DNA of 64,000 nt. It comes from Thermoleophilia bacterium SCSIO 60948. Lineage in GTDB: Bacteria; Actinomycetota; Thermoleophilia; Solirubrobacterales; 70-9. Location: NCBI GenBank assembly GCA_021496505.1, contig CP053031.1, positions 1,976,001 to 2,040,000 on the forward strand, in the 5' to 3' direction. The notes beneath the pieces are model-generated. The model ran no database searches, had not been told where the DNA came from, and worked only from the letters and a program-made list of their open reading frames with translations. Both the position numbers and the translations under genes were made by a program. Shown one piece after another: positions 53,024-62,573 of this stretch; positions within the stretch are counted from its first letter, which is position 1, and every line of letters begins with the position of its first letter.

Positions 53024-55633
53024 TCAGGCGACCGACTCGAGCTCGGCGAGCTCGGAGCGATAACCGTCGAGCTTGCGCCGCTCCTCGGCGACCACCTCGG
53101 GCGGGGCCTTGGCGACGAAGCGCTCGTTCGCGAGCTTGCGCTCGCCGCGCTCGACCTCGGAGCGGAGCTTCGTGACGCGCTCGGCCAGGCGCTGGGCGAC
53201 GCGCTCGGAGTCGATCTCATCCGAGGCCAGGAGCGCGACACCGCCCGTCACGCTCAGGACCTCGCCGCCGCCGTCCGGCGGATCGAGGCGCGCGAGACGC
53301 GTGACGATCTCGGCCGGAGCGGCTCCGTCCTCGCCGCGGGCCGGGACGCGAACCGACGGCGCCAGGCCCACGAGGTCGCGCCAGCGGCGTACGGCGCGGA
53401 CCGAATCGATCGCGGCGCCGATCTCGGCCTCGGCCGAGGTGTCGACCCGGGCCGCCTCGGGGTGCGGGAAGGGATGGGTCGCGAGAAGCTCCGCGGACTC
53501 CTCGCCGAGGAACGGACGCAGGTGGCCGTAGACCTCCTCGGTGACGAACGGCATCATCGGATGCGCGAGCGCCAGCGTCCGATCGAGCACGCGGACGAGC
53601 GTCCGCGTCGCGTCGGGGTCGCCGTCGTAGAGCCGCGGCTTGACGATCTCGAGGTACCAGTCGCAGAGCTCGGACCAGAAGAAGTCGTAGAGCTCGAGCG
53701 CGGCATGGGCGAAGTCGTAGGCGTCGATCAGGTCGCTGACGCGCCCGACCGCTCGCTCCGTGCGCGAGACGATCCAGCGATCGGCGACGTGCTCGCTCGG
53801 CGCGATGTCGCCGCCCGCGACGGCGTCGAGATTGGCGTTGAGCAGGATCAGCCGCGAGGCGTTCCAGATCTTGTTCGCGAGGTCGCGGCCCTGGCGGACG
53901 CGATCGGCCGAGAATCGGACGTCCTGGGTCGATGACATCGCCAGCAACCCGAAGCGCAGCGCGTCGGCGCCGTTGGCGTCGATCTCGGTCAGCGGGTCGA
54001 TGCCGGTGCCGAGCGACTTCGACATCCGGCGCCCGTCGGGCGCCTGGACGACCGGGTGGACGTAGACGTCGCGGAACGGCACGTCGCCGGCGAACTCGAG
54101 CCCCATCATCACCATCCGCGCGACCCAGAGGAAGATGATCTCGCGTGCCGTCGTCAGGAACGACGTCGGATAGAAGACCCTGAGCTTGTCCGTGTCCTCC
54201 GGCCAGCCGAGAACGGCGAAAGGCCACAACGCCGAGGAGAACCAGGTGTCGAGGACGTCCTCCTCGCGGCGCAGCCCTCCGCCGCAGTCGCACTCCGACG
54301 GCTCGGAGCCCGGGATCGCGACGTGGACCTCGTCGCAGTCCTCGCAGTACCAGACCGGCAGCCGGTGGCCCCACCAGAGCTGGCGAGAGACGCACCAGGG
54401 CCGGATGTTGCGCATCCAGTCGAGGTAGACCCGCTTGTAGTTGTCGGGGACGATCCGGACCTCGTCGCGCTCGACGACCTCGATCGCGGGCGCGGCGAGC
54501 TCGTCCATGCGGCAGAACCACTGCAGGCTGATCAGCGGCTCGATCCGCGCGCCGGAGCGCTCCGAGAACGGCACGGAGTGCGTATAGGGCTCCTCGCTTC
54601 GCAGCGCGCCCGCCTCGCGAAGCGCCTCGACGACCGCGTCGCGCGCCTCCTCGGCCTCGAGGCCCTCGAAGCGCTCGCCCGCCGCGCTCGTCATCCGGCC
54701 GGCCTCGCCGATCACGGATATCTCCTCGAGCCCGTGGGCGCGGCCGATCTCGAAGTCGTTCGGGTCGTGGCCGGGGGTGATCTTGAGCGCTCCCGTGCCG
54801 AACTCGACGTCGACGTGGGCGTCGGCGATGATCGGGATCCGGCGGTCGGTCAGCGGCAGCAGGCAGCGCGAGCCGACGAGGTGCCTGTAGCGCTCGTCAT
54901 CGGGATTGACCGCGACCGCGGAGTCGCCGAGCATCGTCTCGGGCCGGACCGTGGCGACCGTGAGGACGTCGTCGGACCCCTCGATCGGATAATCGATCTC
55001 ATACAGCGCGTCGGTCACCTCGCGCATCTCGACCTCGAGGTCGGAGATCGCCGAGCGAGTGCCCGGGTCCCAGTTGACCATGTAGTTGTCGCGGTAGACG
55101 TAGCCGCGCTCGTGGAGCGAGACGAAGACCTTCATGACCGCCTCGACGTAGCGATCGTCGAGCGTGAAGCGAACGTCGTCGTAGTCGCACGACGCGCCGA
55201 GGCGCTTGTACTGCTCGACGATTCGCGAGCCGTAGTCCTCGCGCCACGCCCAGACGCGCTTCTCGAACTCCTCGCGACCGAGGTCGTGGCGCGAGATCCC
55301 CTCCGAGCGCAGTTGCTTCTCGACGACCGACTGCGTCGCGATCCCGGCATGATCGGTGCCGAGCGCCCAGCAGGTCGGGCGGCCGCGCATCCTGTTGACG
55401 CGGGTCAGCGTGTCCTGGATCGAGCCGTTGAGAGCGTGGCCCATGTGCAGGACCCCGGTTACGTTCGGCGGCGGGATCGCGATCGCGAAGCCCTCCTCCC
55501 CACGCTCGGCAGCCTCGAGGTCCGGGCGGAAGGCGCCGGCCTCGAACCAGGCGGCTGAGATCCGGTCCTCGACCTCGGCCGGGTCGTAGCGCGTCGTGCG
55601 CTCGAGGGTCTCGCGATCGGCATCCGGGCTCAT
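53024..55633 (-). CDS. valS: valyl-tRNA synthetase
   Basis: ValS charges tRNA-Val and edits misacylated threonine. The 869-residue class I synthetase has PPPNVTGVLHMGHAL (HIGH motif), WALGTDHAGIATQ, the editing domain (TVRPETMLGDSAVAVNP), the KMSKS-type GRRMSKSLGTGIDP, the anticodon-binding domain and a C-terminal coiled coil (VERGERKLANERFVAKAP). The TAGACT hexamer 9 nt upstream supports the ATG and a leaderless transcript. Confidence 0.97.
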   Translation of the reverse strand: MSPDADRETLERTTRYDPAEVEDRISAAWFEAGAFRPDLEAAERGEEGFAIAIPPPNVTGVLHMGHALNGSIQDTLTRVNRMRGRPTCWALGTDHAGIATQSVVEKQLRSEGISRHDLGREEFEKRVWAWREDYGSRIVEQYKRLGASCDYDDVRFTLDDRYVEAVMKVFVSLHERGYVYRDNYMVNWDPGTRSAISDLEVEMREVTDALYEIDYPIEGSDDVLTVATVRPETMLGDSAVAVNPDDERYRHLVGSRCLLPLTDRRIPIIADAHVDVEFGTGALKITPGHDPNDFEIGRAHGLEEISVIGEAGRMTSAAGERFEGLEAEEARDAVVEALREAGALRSEEPYTHSVPFSERSGARIEPLISLQWFCRMDELAAPAIEVVERDEVRIVPDNYKRVYLDWMRNIRPWCVSRQLWWGHRLPVWYCEDCDEVHVAIPGSEPSECDCGGGLRREEDVLDTWFSSALWPFAVLGWPEDTDKLRVFYPTSFLTTAREIIFLWVARMVMMGLEFAGDVPFRDVYVHPVVQAPDGRRMSKSLGTGIDPLTEIDANGADALRFGLLAMSSTQDVRFSADRVRQGRDLANKIWNASRLILLNANLDAVAGGDIAPSEHVADRWIVSRTERAVGRVSDLIDAYDFAHAALELYDFFWSELCDWYLEIVKPRLYDGDPDATRTLVRVLDRTLALAHPMMPFVTEEVYGHLRPFLGEESAELLATHPFPHPEAARVDTSAEAEIGAAIDSVRAVRRWRDLVGLAPSVRVPARGEDGAAPAEIVTRLARLDPPDGGGEVLSVTGGVALLASDEIDSERVAQRLAERVTKLRSEVERGERKLANERFVAKAPPEVVAEERRKLDGYRSELAELESVA

Positions 55634-55642
55634 CGGCGGGCG

Positions 55643-55648
55643 AGTCTA
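55643..55648 (-). promoter_or_regulatory. -10 hexamer TAGACT of valS-folC
   Basis: TAGACT is 9 nt before the valS ATG and no Shine-Dalgarno is present. Confidence 0.5.
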
Positions 55649-55688
55649 TTCCGGGCCTCACGAGCCGGATCGGGCGGCGCCGATCCTC

Positions 55689-55694
55689 TAGCCT
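55689..55694 (+). promoter_or_regulatory. -10 hexamer TAGCCT of the aldo/keto reductase gene
   Basis: TAGCCT is 9 nt before the ATG at 55704, divergent from the valS promoter 40 nt away. Confidence 0.45.
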
Positions 55695-55703
55695 CGGCGG
55701 TCG

Positions 55704-56840
55704 ATGAGCGAGCTCTCGAGCAAGGCGATCGGCACCTGGAGCGGCGGCGCGTACCTGCGCTTCGGCGAAGCGCTGGACGAGGACCGCCTCGCCGAGCTCC
55801 TGCGCCCGGGGGCTGGAATCGACACGGTGCTGAGCGCCGACACCTACGGGTCGGGCGCGGCCGATGAGCTGCTCGGCCGAGCGATCGCCGGCGAGGCGCG
55901 CGAGACGATGACGATCGTCGGCGCGGTCGGCCACGACTTCTACGAGGGCGAGCGCCAGGGTCCGCGCGGCTTTCCGCGCTTCACCGACCCCTCGCTGCGC
56001 GGGGCCGGCGAGTACGCGGACTACCTGCGGATGGCCACCGAGCGCAGCCTCGAGCGGATCGGGATCTCGCGGTTCGACCTCCTCCTGCTCCACAACCCCG
56101 ATCGGATCGGCTACACGTCCGAGGCAGTCTGGGACGGGATGGCCGCGCTTCGAGATGCCGAGCTGGCCGACCGGATCGGGATCGCTCCCGGGCCGGCGAA
56201 CGGCTTCACGCTCGACCTCATCTCCTGCTTCGAGCGCTTCGGCGAGCGAATCGACTGGGCGATGGTGATCCTGAACCCGTTCGAGCCCTGGCCGGGCGAG
56301 CTCTGCCTCGACGCCGCCGAGGCCGCCGGGGTCAGAGTCATCACCCGCGTCGTCGACTACGGCGGCCTCTTCTGGGGCGACCTGCGCCCCGACACGCCGA
56401 TGCACGAACACGATCACCGCCGCTTCCGCCCGGACGGCTGGATCGAACGCGGGCTCGAGCGGCTCAGGCAGGTCGAGCCCGTCGCCGAGGCGGCGGAACT
56501 CTCGCCGATGGCGCTCGCCTGCGCCTGGAATCTCTCCCACCCGGCCGTCGAGTGCGTCGTGCCGACGCTGATCCAGGAGATCGGCCCAGGCGCGCGGCCG
56601 GTCGAGGACAAGCGCGCCGAACTGGCCGCGATAGACGGGGCGTTCCGGCTCGCCGACGCCGACGTCGCGTGGATCCGCGAGGTCGGCGACAACTTCGGCT
56701 CGATGGCGCTCAAGGGCGCGACGCCCGACCACGAGGGCGAAGAGCGCCCCGACCGCTGGGCGCCGGATGAGGAGCTGCTCGCGGTCGCCGAGCGGCACGG
56801 GATCGACCCCGCGCGCGAGCTGATCAAGAGCGGCGCCTAG
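55704..56840 (+). CDS. aldo/keto reductase family protein
   Basis: The 378-residue protein is a TIM-barrel oxidoreductase of the aldo/keto reductase superfamily. The substrate-side DTYGSGAADELLGRAI matches the catalytic Asp/Tyr motif, followed by the SLERIGISRFDLLLLHNPDR strand and AWNLSHPAVECVVPTLIQ near the cofactor end. The C-terminal 60 residues are longer than in the core family. The usual catalytic Lys lies in a diverged stretch, so activity is not certain. The substrate is unknown. It stands alone, divergent from valS. Confidence 0.85.
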   Translation: MSELSSKAIGTWSGGAYLRFGEALDEDRLAELLRPGAGIDTVLSADTYGSGAADELLGRAIAGEARETMTIVGAVGHDFYEGERQGPRGFPRFTDPSLRGAGEYADYLRMATERSLERIGISRFDLLLLHNPDRIGYTSEAVWDGMAALRDAELADRIGIAPGPANGFTLDLISCFERFGERIDWAMVILNPFEPWPGELCLDAAEAAGVRVITRVVDYGGLFWGDLRPDTPMHEHDHRRFRPDGWIERGLERLRQVEPVAEAAELSPMALACAWNLSHPAVECVVPTLIQEIGPGARPVEDKRAELAAIDGAFRLADADVAWIREVGDNFGSMALKGATPDHEGEERPDRWAPDEELLAVAERHGIDPARELIKSGA

Positions 56841-56927
56841 AGGGTCGCCAGCCGCCCGAATAGAACCGACGGCACGGCCACCGCATCGACGCCCGTCCCG
56901 TCGTGTTCCATCCTCCGCTACGCGGGT

Positions 56928-56953
56928 TGACACCCGTTCACCCAGTGGTTCAG
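56928..56953 (+). repeat. 26-bp upstream box, copy 1 (paralog promoter)
   Basis: This box matches the one at 57609-57634 at 21 of 26 positions. Each contains two GTTCA copies 12 bp apart. It begins within TTGACA, a -35-like hexamer at 56927-56932. It lies 41 nt before the first secreted paralog gene. Confidence 0.7.
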
Positions 56954-56994
56954 CCGCCGAGAGGGGCTGGGCGACCTACCAGGAGGGACTGATC

Positions 56995-57471
56995 TTGAAG
57001 ATCAGCATCGGCCGCCGCTCGGCGGCCCTCATCGCGACCGGCGCGCTGACGCTCGGCGGCGCAGGAGTCGCGCAGGCGGGCATCCAGAACGAGTACCAGG
57101 GCACGGAGAAGGGCAACCAGGAGTCCTCCATCGGCCTCGACGTCAACCGCTTCGAGGGCAAGCGCGTCGTCGAGAACGTCAACGTGAGCGTCGACACGAT
57201 GTGCGACGGCTCGACGCTCCCGTTCACCACCGGTTCCGGCAGCGGGCGGATCAACGTCAAGCCGAACGACACGTTCGAGGGGGCGCGGAAGTTCACCAAC
57301 AACTTCGACGAGTCCTCGGAGGCCCGGATCTCGATCGAGGGCAAGGTCGTCTCGCGCGACGTCGTCCGAGGCTCGTTGCGAATCAGGGAGACCCGCAACT
57401 CCGGAACCTGTGACACGGGGCCGGTTGCGTTCCGCCTTACCCGTGCGGACATGGGCTCGCCCCAGCGCTGA
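56995..57471 (+). CDS. secreted protein of a three-member tandem family (1)
   Basis: The 158-residue protein has a signal peptide (MKISIGRRSAALIATGALTL, cleaved near AQAG) and then GIQNEYQGTEKGNQESSIGL. The mature part, with DVNRFEGKRVVENVNV, two cysteines, EGKVVSRDVVRGSLRI and a basic end, looks like a beta-sandwich closed by a disulfide. It is closely related to the gene at 57681 and more distantly to the one at 58283. The start is TTG with GGAGG 8-11 nt upstream. The function is unknown. Confidence 0.82.
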   Translation: MKISIGRRSAALIATGALTLGGAGVAQAGIQNEYQGTEKGNQESSIGLDVNRFEGKRVVENVNVSVDTMCDGSTLPFTTGSGSGRINVKPNDTFEGARKFTNNFDESSEARISIEGKVVSRDVVRGSLRIRETRNSGTCDTGPVAFRLTRADMGSPQR

Positions 57472-57491
57472 TCCCGCTCGGGTCCGTCGCA

Positions 57492-57520
57492 CACGACCCG
57501 GCGATCGGCGCCGGGTCGTG
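57492..57520 (+). terminator. hairpin after the first secreted paralog
   Basis: A perfect 12-bp stem (CACGACCCGGCG / CGCCGGGTCGTG) with a 5-nt loop lies 20 nt after the stop. No T-run follows, as expected for actinobacterial hairpin terminators. Confidence 0.6.
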
Positions 57521-57608
57521 ATGCGCACGGTCGGCGGCGCGGTTCGCGCCTCCGACCGGCCACCGCAACACCGTCCGTGAGCGTGTGTTGAATCGTGCGC
57601 AACGGGTG

Positions 57609-57634
57609 TGACGCCCGTTCATCCATCTGTTCAG
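57609..57634 (+). repeat. 26-bp upstream box, copy 2 (paralog promoter)
   Basis: The second copy of the box lies 46 nt before the second secreted paralog gene, again with paired GTTCA elements. It is absent before the third paralog. Confidence 0.7.
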
Positions 57635-57680
57635 ATCCCGGGATGGGGGGACTGGACGCTGACCAGAAAGGGATCCCGAC

Positions 57681-58163
57681 TTGAGGATCAACATCGGCCG
57701 CCGCACCGCGGCCTTCATCGCCACGGGGGCCGTCGCCCTCACCGGCGCCGGCGTCGCCCACGCCGGCATCCAGAACGAGTACTCCGGCACCGTTGAAGGC
57801 GACCAGGAGCCCGGATACATCGGTCTCGACGTCAACCGGGTCGAGGACAAGCGCGTCGTCGAGAACGTCAACGCCGGCACCGAGATCACCTGCCGTGGCG
57901 GCGTCAGCCCGATCAACTACACGTCCGGCTCCCTGCCCGGGCGCATCACGGTCAAGAAGGACGACACGTTCGAGGCCACCAGGCGCTGGAACAGCAACTT
58001 CGGCGGCACGCAGGAGTCGACGATCAAGCTCGAGGGCAAGGTCGTCTCCCGCGACGTCGTCCGCGGCACGCTTCGGATCGTCGAGTTCCGCGAGGACGGC
58101 GTCTCCGAGACGTGCAGGACCGGCGAGCGGCGCTTCCGCGCTACACGCCCGGAGATGAACTAG
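57681..58163 (+). CDS. secreted protein of a three-member tandem family (2)
   Basis: The 160-residue protein starts MRINIGRRTAAFIATGAVAL with a signal peptide cleaved near AHAG, then GIQNEYSGTVEGDQEPGYIG, LDVNRVEDKRVVENVN, two Cys, and EGKVVSRDVVRGTLRIVEF. It aligns end to end with the gene at 56995, including the GIQNEY and KVVSRDVVRG blocks, so the pair arose by recent duplication together with the upstream box. The start is TTG, with AAAGGGA upstream. Confidence 0.82.
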   Translation: MRINIGRRTAAFIATGAVALTGAGVAHAGIQNEYSGTVEGDQEPGYIGLDVNRVEDKRVVENVNAGTEITCRGGVSPINYTSGSLPGRITVKKDDTFEATRRWNSNFGGTQESTIKLEGKVVSRDVVRGTLRIVEFREDGVSETCRTGERRFRATRPEMN

Positions 58164-58190
58164 CCCCGTACGTCGAGGCGCGACGGTCAG

Positions 58191-58215
58191 ACGCGGGGTG
58201 CCTGCCACCCCGCGT
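58191..58215 (+). terminator. hairpin after the second secreted paralog
   Basis: A perfect 10-bp stem (ACGCGGGGTG / CACCCCGCGT) with a 5-nt loop lies 27 nt after the stop; no T-run is present. Confidence 0.55.
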
Positions 58216-58282
58216 CGGCCGGATCGCATCTCGCCCCTTGCCCCCCCCGTGCGATCATGCGCGCGTCGATCGCGAGGGGTGA

Positions 58283-58762
58283 GTGGTGCGAGGAAGCGGG
58301 ACGCGTCTGACCGGATTCGCGCTCTCCTGTGCGGCCGTGATGGCGATCGTGCTGAGCGGTGACGCGGTCGCCGGCTTCAACAGCGAGTACGAGGGTTCGA
58401 TCCGGGGCCAGCCGCCCGGACGGATGGGTCTCGACATCGAGAAGCGCGGCGGCAAGCGCGTCATCGGCCGAGTCCTGTTCGACGCGCCGACCGACTGCGA
58501 GAGCGGTGAGAGCGAGATCAGCGGCGGCATGTCCGGCTTCGTCCAGATCCGCCGCGGGCGGTTCGACGCCAAGCGCGCCGGCTCGAACTTCGCCGATCAG
58601 GCCGGTGACGACGAGGTCACGGTGTCGCTCGCCGGCAGAGTCGTCTCGAAGCGCGTGATCCGCGGCACGATCCGGGTCAAGGAGCTTCGCCGCAACGGCA
58701 TGCAAGCCGACCGCTGCACGACCGGCAAGCGACGCTTCCGGGTCGAGAAGGTGGCCGGCTAG
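58283..58762 (+). CDS. secreted protein of a three-member tandem family (3, diverged)
   Basis: The 159-residue protein has a signal peptide (LTGFALSCAAVMAIVLSGDA, cleaved near AVAG) and shares the family layout: FNSEYEGSIRGQPPGRMGLD, GKRVIGRVLF, a Cys pair, LAGRVVSKRVIRGTIRVKEL and a basic Cys-containing end (RCTTGKRRFRVEKV). It is clearly related to the two upstream genes but more diverged, and it lacks their 26-bp upstream box. The start is GTG. It ends 4 nt from the convergent cupin gene. Confidence 0.78.
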   Translation: MVRGSGTRLTGFALSCAAVMAIVLSGDAVAGFNSEYEGSIRGQPPGRMGLDIEKRGGKRVIGRVLFDAPTDCESGESEISGGMSGFVQIRRGRFDAKRAGSNFADQAGDDEVTVSLAGRVVSKRVIRGTIRVKELRRNGMQADRCTTGKRRFRVEKVAG

Positions 58763-58766
58763 TCCG

Positions 58767-59164
58767 TCAGCGCTCGGGCGCGTCGGTCCAGTCGTCCGCG
58801 ACGGCCTCGCCGTCGCGGACGTGATGCGGGCCGAAGGCGAGCAGCTCGAGTCCGTCGGGTCCGGCCTCGAACGCGCGCGGTGTCTGAGCGGCGACTCGGA
58901 TCGTGTCGAGCGGCTCGACGTCGTGGAGGTCGGCGCCGACCTTGATACGGCCGCTGCCCGAGAGCACGACGTAGGTCTCCTCCGCCTCGCGATGGCGATG
59001 CGTGAACGGGCTTCGCATGCCGGGACGGATGCGGAAGAAGACGGCGCCCGTCGACTCCATCCCGAGCGGTCGGCGGGCGGCCCTTGCCTCCCAGTGGTCG
59101 CCGAAGCCGTTGGCGGGCGCGACGTCCTCGACGTCGGCGAGGTTCAGCTTCGTGTAATCGCCGC

Positions 59165-59168
<4 letters not shown>
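58767..59168 (-). CDS. cupin-domain protein
   Basis: The 133-residue protein is a single cupin: [25 protein letters not shown] carries the His-x-His and Glu metal ligands of motif 1 ([11 protein letters not shown]), [20 protein letters not shown] forms the turn, and the second-motif His is replaced (AAQTPRAFE), so metal binding may be incomplete. The ATG overlaps the clpX stop by 4 nt, so it is co-transcribed after clpX. Its role is unknown. Confidence 0.83.
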
Positions 59169-60451
<1,283 letters not shown>

Positions 60452-60598
60452 TGGTCTCGGGTCTCCCTTCGGCCGAGCCCGTGGCTCCGACCTGACGATC
60501 AGGTTAGTCGCGCCACCAAGGCGCCGTGAGAACAGCCAGTTACTTCACGCCGTCCGGCCCTCCTGCAAATGCGGGCCGAGTTGCAGCGTCCGAACCGG

Positions 60599-61516
60599 TC
60601 AGGAACCCCGGTGCGACCGCTCGCGCGCGATCGCGAGAACGGCGGCGACGCGGGCGACGACCCGGGTCGACTCGTGATCGATCTGACGCCACGTGAAGCG
60701 CACCACCTCGAGACCGCGGCTCTTCAGGTCCGCGTCGCGCGCGCGATCGGCGTCGAACGCCGCCCGGGTTCCATGGGTCTCGAAGCCGTCCGTCTCGACT
60801 ACGACACGCTCCTCGCGCCAGAGGAAGTCGAGGACGTAGGGGTGCAGCCTGACCTCGGTCTCCGGCGTCGGGAGGCCGGCCTCGCGAACCCGCGCGAGGA
60901 ACCGTTGTTCGAGCTCCGAACGGGTGAGGCGCGGGCCATCACCACCGTCGAGCAGCGTCCTGAGCCGCGGGTTGCCGGGCCGGCCGTGCTCGGCCGCGAC
61001 CCGGTCGCGCAGTTCCGAGTCCGTGACGAGACCACGCTGCAGTCCCCTCGCCACCGCGAGCTCGAGATCAGCGAAGCCGGAGATGGCCGCGAGGTCGAGG
61101 AGGGTTCGAAGCGGCGAGGTGACTGGGATGTGGTTGCGGAGGCGGCGGTCGTGCTTCGAGATCTTGCCGGCGGTCCGTCGAACCCTGACGCCCCTCCGGC
61201 GTGGAGCGCGCCTCGTGGGGGCGAGCACCTCGATCACCTCGACGGCGTCGATGAGACCCCACAGCGCCGCGGCGGCCCGATGCGACAGCAGAGCCGATTC
61301 ACCGACGGACAGCACCGCCGCCAGCTCTCTACCCCGCCGTGACAGCGATGCGTGACCGACGGCGTAGACACCCGGGTGCACCGGGATGAAGCGCGCCGAG
61401 GCGAGGCGCCGCGAGATCGCCGCGTGGCTCATGCCCTGCCGGACCAGTTGCCGACGGGCAATGACCCCGTACTGGCGCTCGACGATCCGCGTGATCCGCG
61501 GGTCCAGGTCAGACAC
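60599..61516 (-). CDS. AbiEi-like winged-helix protein with DUF559 (VSR-like) nuclease domain
   Basis: The 305-residue protein has an N-terminal AbiEi-type DNA-binding part (RIVERQYGVIARRQLVRQGM, SHAAISRRLASARFIPVHPG, YAVGHASLS) and a C-terminal very-short-patch-repair-like domain (LDFLWREERVVVETDGFETH, RDADLKSRGLEVVRFTWRQI). The latter has the Asp-Glu-x-Asp and His typical of DUF559. Such proteins are frequent in actinobacteria and are often annotated as type IV antitoxin-domain proteins; no AbiEii toxin is adjacent. The GTG at 61516 was chosen over a longer open frame. It interrupts the clpP-clpX order. Confidence 0.8.
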   Translation of the reverse strand: MSDLDPRITRIVERQYGVIARRQLVRQGMSHAAISRRLASARFIPVHPGVYAVGHASLSRRGRELAAVLSVGESALLSHRAAAALWGLIDAVEVIEVLAPTRRAPRRRGVRVRRTAGKISKHDRRLRNHIPVTSPLRTLLDLAAISGFADLELAVARGLQRGLVTDSELRDRVAAEHGRPGNPRLRTLLDGGDGPRLTRSELEQRFLARVREAGLPTPETEVRLHPYVLDFLWREERVVVETDGFETHGTRAAFDADRARDADLKSRGLEVVRFTWRQIDHESTRVVARVAAVLAIARERSHRGS

Positions 61517-61800
61517 GGCTGCCCCTCGCTCGGCTCCGACGGAGCCATGACGACTCGGCGTCCGCCCCGTGCCGACGCCGAGCCATCGAGGGTCGAAATC
61601 CGGGCACGTATGACTCAAGGCCGATGTCGCGCGCGTACGGAGCCATCCGCGCTCGGTTCTCGAGCGCGCATGACTCGAAGCCGCCACGCCGACGGGCCGG
61701 AGTCGCTCTGGCTCGCACTCGGGGGGCAACCCCGCGGTCGGTCGGGACGCCCCTCGGTGTTCCGGAGCTGCGCGCCCGCGGGGCCCCGCGCGCGGAACGG
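61517..61800. other. 284-nt non-coding spacer containing a 60-bp imperfect tandem repeat
   Basis: No gene is supported here. Units at 61580-61639 and 61640-61699 share GAGCCATC and ATGACTC, with the two blocks spaced 30 bp apart in each unit and an exact 60-bp period. A partial GAGCCAT also occurs at 61542. The remainder is GC-rich with a GCGGGGCCCCGC palindrome. Confidence 0.55.
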
Positions 61801-61826
61801 GAAAGGGCGCCCGGAGGCGCCCTTTC
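61801..61826 (-). terminator. hairpin downstream of clpP
   Basis: A perfect 11-bp stem (GAAAGGGCGCC / GGCGCCCTTTC) with a CGGA loop begins 61 nt beyond the clpP stop. The stem ends in CTTTC on either strand, but no long U-tract follows. Confidence 0.6.
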
Positions 61827-61886
61827 GAAGCGATGCGATCCGGTTTGAGCGAGAGCCGGGCCCCGGCGGCTCTCAGCGACCGAGCC

Positions 61887-62471
61887 TCAGTGGTTCTCGA
61901 TCACGCGGTCGACGATCGAGTACTCGACGGCCTCCTCGGCCGACATGAAGTAGTCGCGCTCCGTGTCCTTGTTGACTCGCTCGAGCGGCTGACCCGTGTG
62001 GTGGGCGATGATCTGATCGAGCCGGCCGCGGATGTCGATGATCTCCTTGGCGTGGATCTCGATGTCCGTCGCCTGACCCTGGAACCCAGCCGAGACCTGG
62101 TGGATCAGGATCTTCGAGTTCGGGGTGGCGAGGCGCTTGCCCGCGGCCCCGCCGGCGAGCAGCAGCGCGCCCATGCTCATCGCGACGCCGACGCAGATGG
62201 TCGAGACGTCGGGCTTGATGTACTGCATCGTGTCGTAGATCGCGAGGCCCGCGTACACCGACCCGCCGGGCGAGTTGATGTAGATCGAGACGTCCTTGTC
62301 GGGGTCCTCGGACTCGAGGTGGATCAACTGCGCGACGATCAGGTTCGCGATGTCCTCGGTCACCGGGGTGCCGAGGAAGATGATCCGCTCGTTGAGCAGG
62401 CGGGAGTAGATGTCGAAGGCACGCTCGCCACGCGAGGTCTGCTCGACGACCATTGGGACTAGAGGGCTCAT
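61887..62471 (-). CDS. clpP: ATP-dependent Clp protease proteolytic subunit ClpP
   Basis: ClpP is the tetradecameric serine peptidase of the Clp system. In 194 residues the triad is complete: Ser99 in GVAMSMGA, His124 in [10 protein letters not shown], and Asp173 in TERDYFMS. The [19 protein letters not shown] block is also present. The usual GQAAS around the serine reads GVAMS here, as in one of the paralogous ClpP lineages of actinobacteria. A TAGACT hexamer 8 nt before the ATG suggests a leaderless promoter. Confidence 0.96.
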   Translation of the reverse strand: MSPLVPMVVEQTSRGERAFDIYSRLLNERIIFLGTPVTEDIANLIVAQLIHLESEDPDKDVSIYINSPGGSVYAGLAIYDTMQYIKPDVSTICVGVAMSMGALLLAGGAAGKRLATPNSKILIHQVSAGFQGQATDIEIHAKEIIDIRGRLDQIIAHHTGQPLERVNKDTERDYFMSAEEAVEYSIVDRVIENH

Positions 62472-62479
62472 TGCAGCCG

Positions 62480-62485
62480 AGTCTA
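62480..62485 (-). promoter_or_regulatory. -10 hexamer TAGACT of clpP
   Basis: TAGACT lies 8 nt before the clpP ATG, without a Shine-Dalgarno. Confidence 0.5.
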
Positions 62486-62520
62486 TCCGCTGCCCTCGGC
62501 GGCCCGATCGGGCGCGACGG

Positions 62521-62554
62521 CGGTCGGCGCGCGTTCGCCCGCGCCCGCCGACCG
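62521..62554 (-). terminator. hairpin after the RTX-like gene
   Basis: A long stem (CGGTCGGCG / CGCCGACCG, then CGCG/CGCG with a 2-nt bulge) around a 6-nt loop lies 19 nt beyond the stop of the RTX-like gene and just before the clpP promoter region. Confidence 0.6.
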
Positions 62555-62573
62555 GCTCGCCGTGCGACCGTTT

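Noticed and set aside
61509-61718. 69-codon minus-strand frame with a 20-residue periodicity
   Set aside because: The periodicity follows from the 60-bp DNA repeat; the composition is Arg-rich, no ribosome binding site is present, and the units are poorly conserved at protein level.
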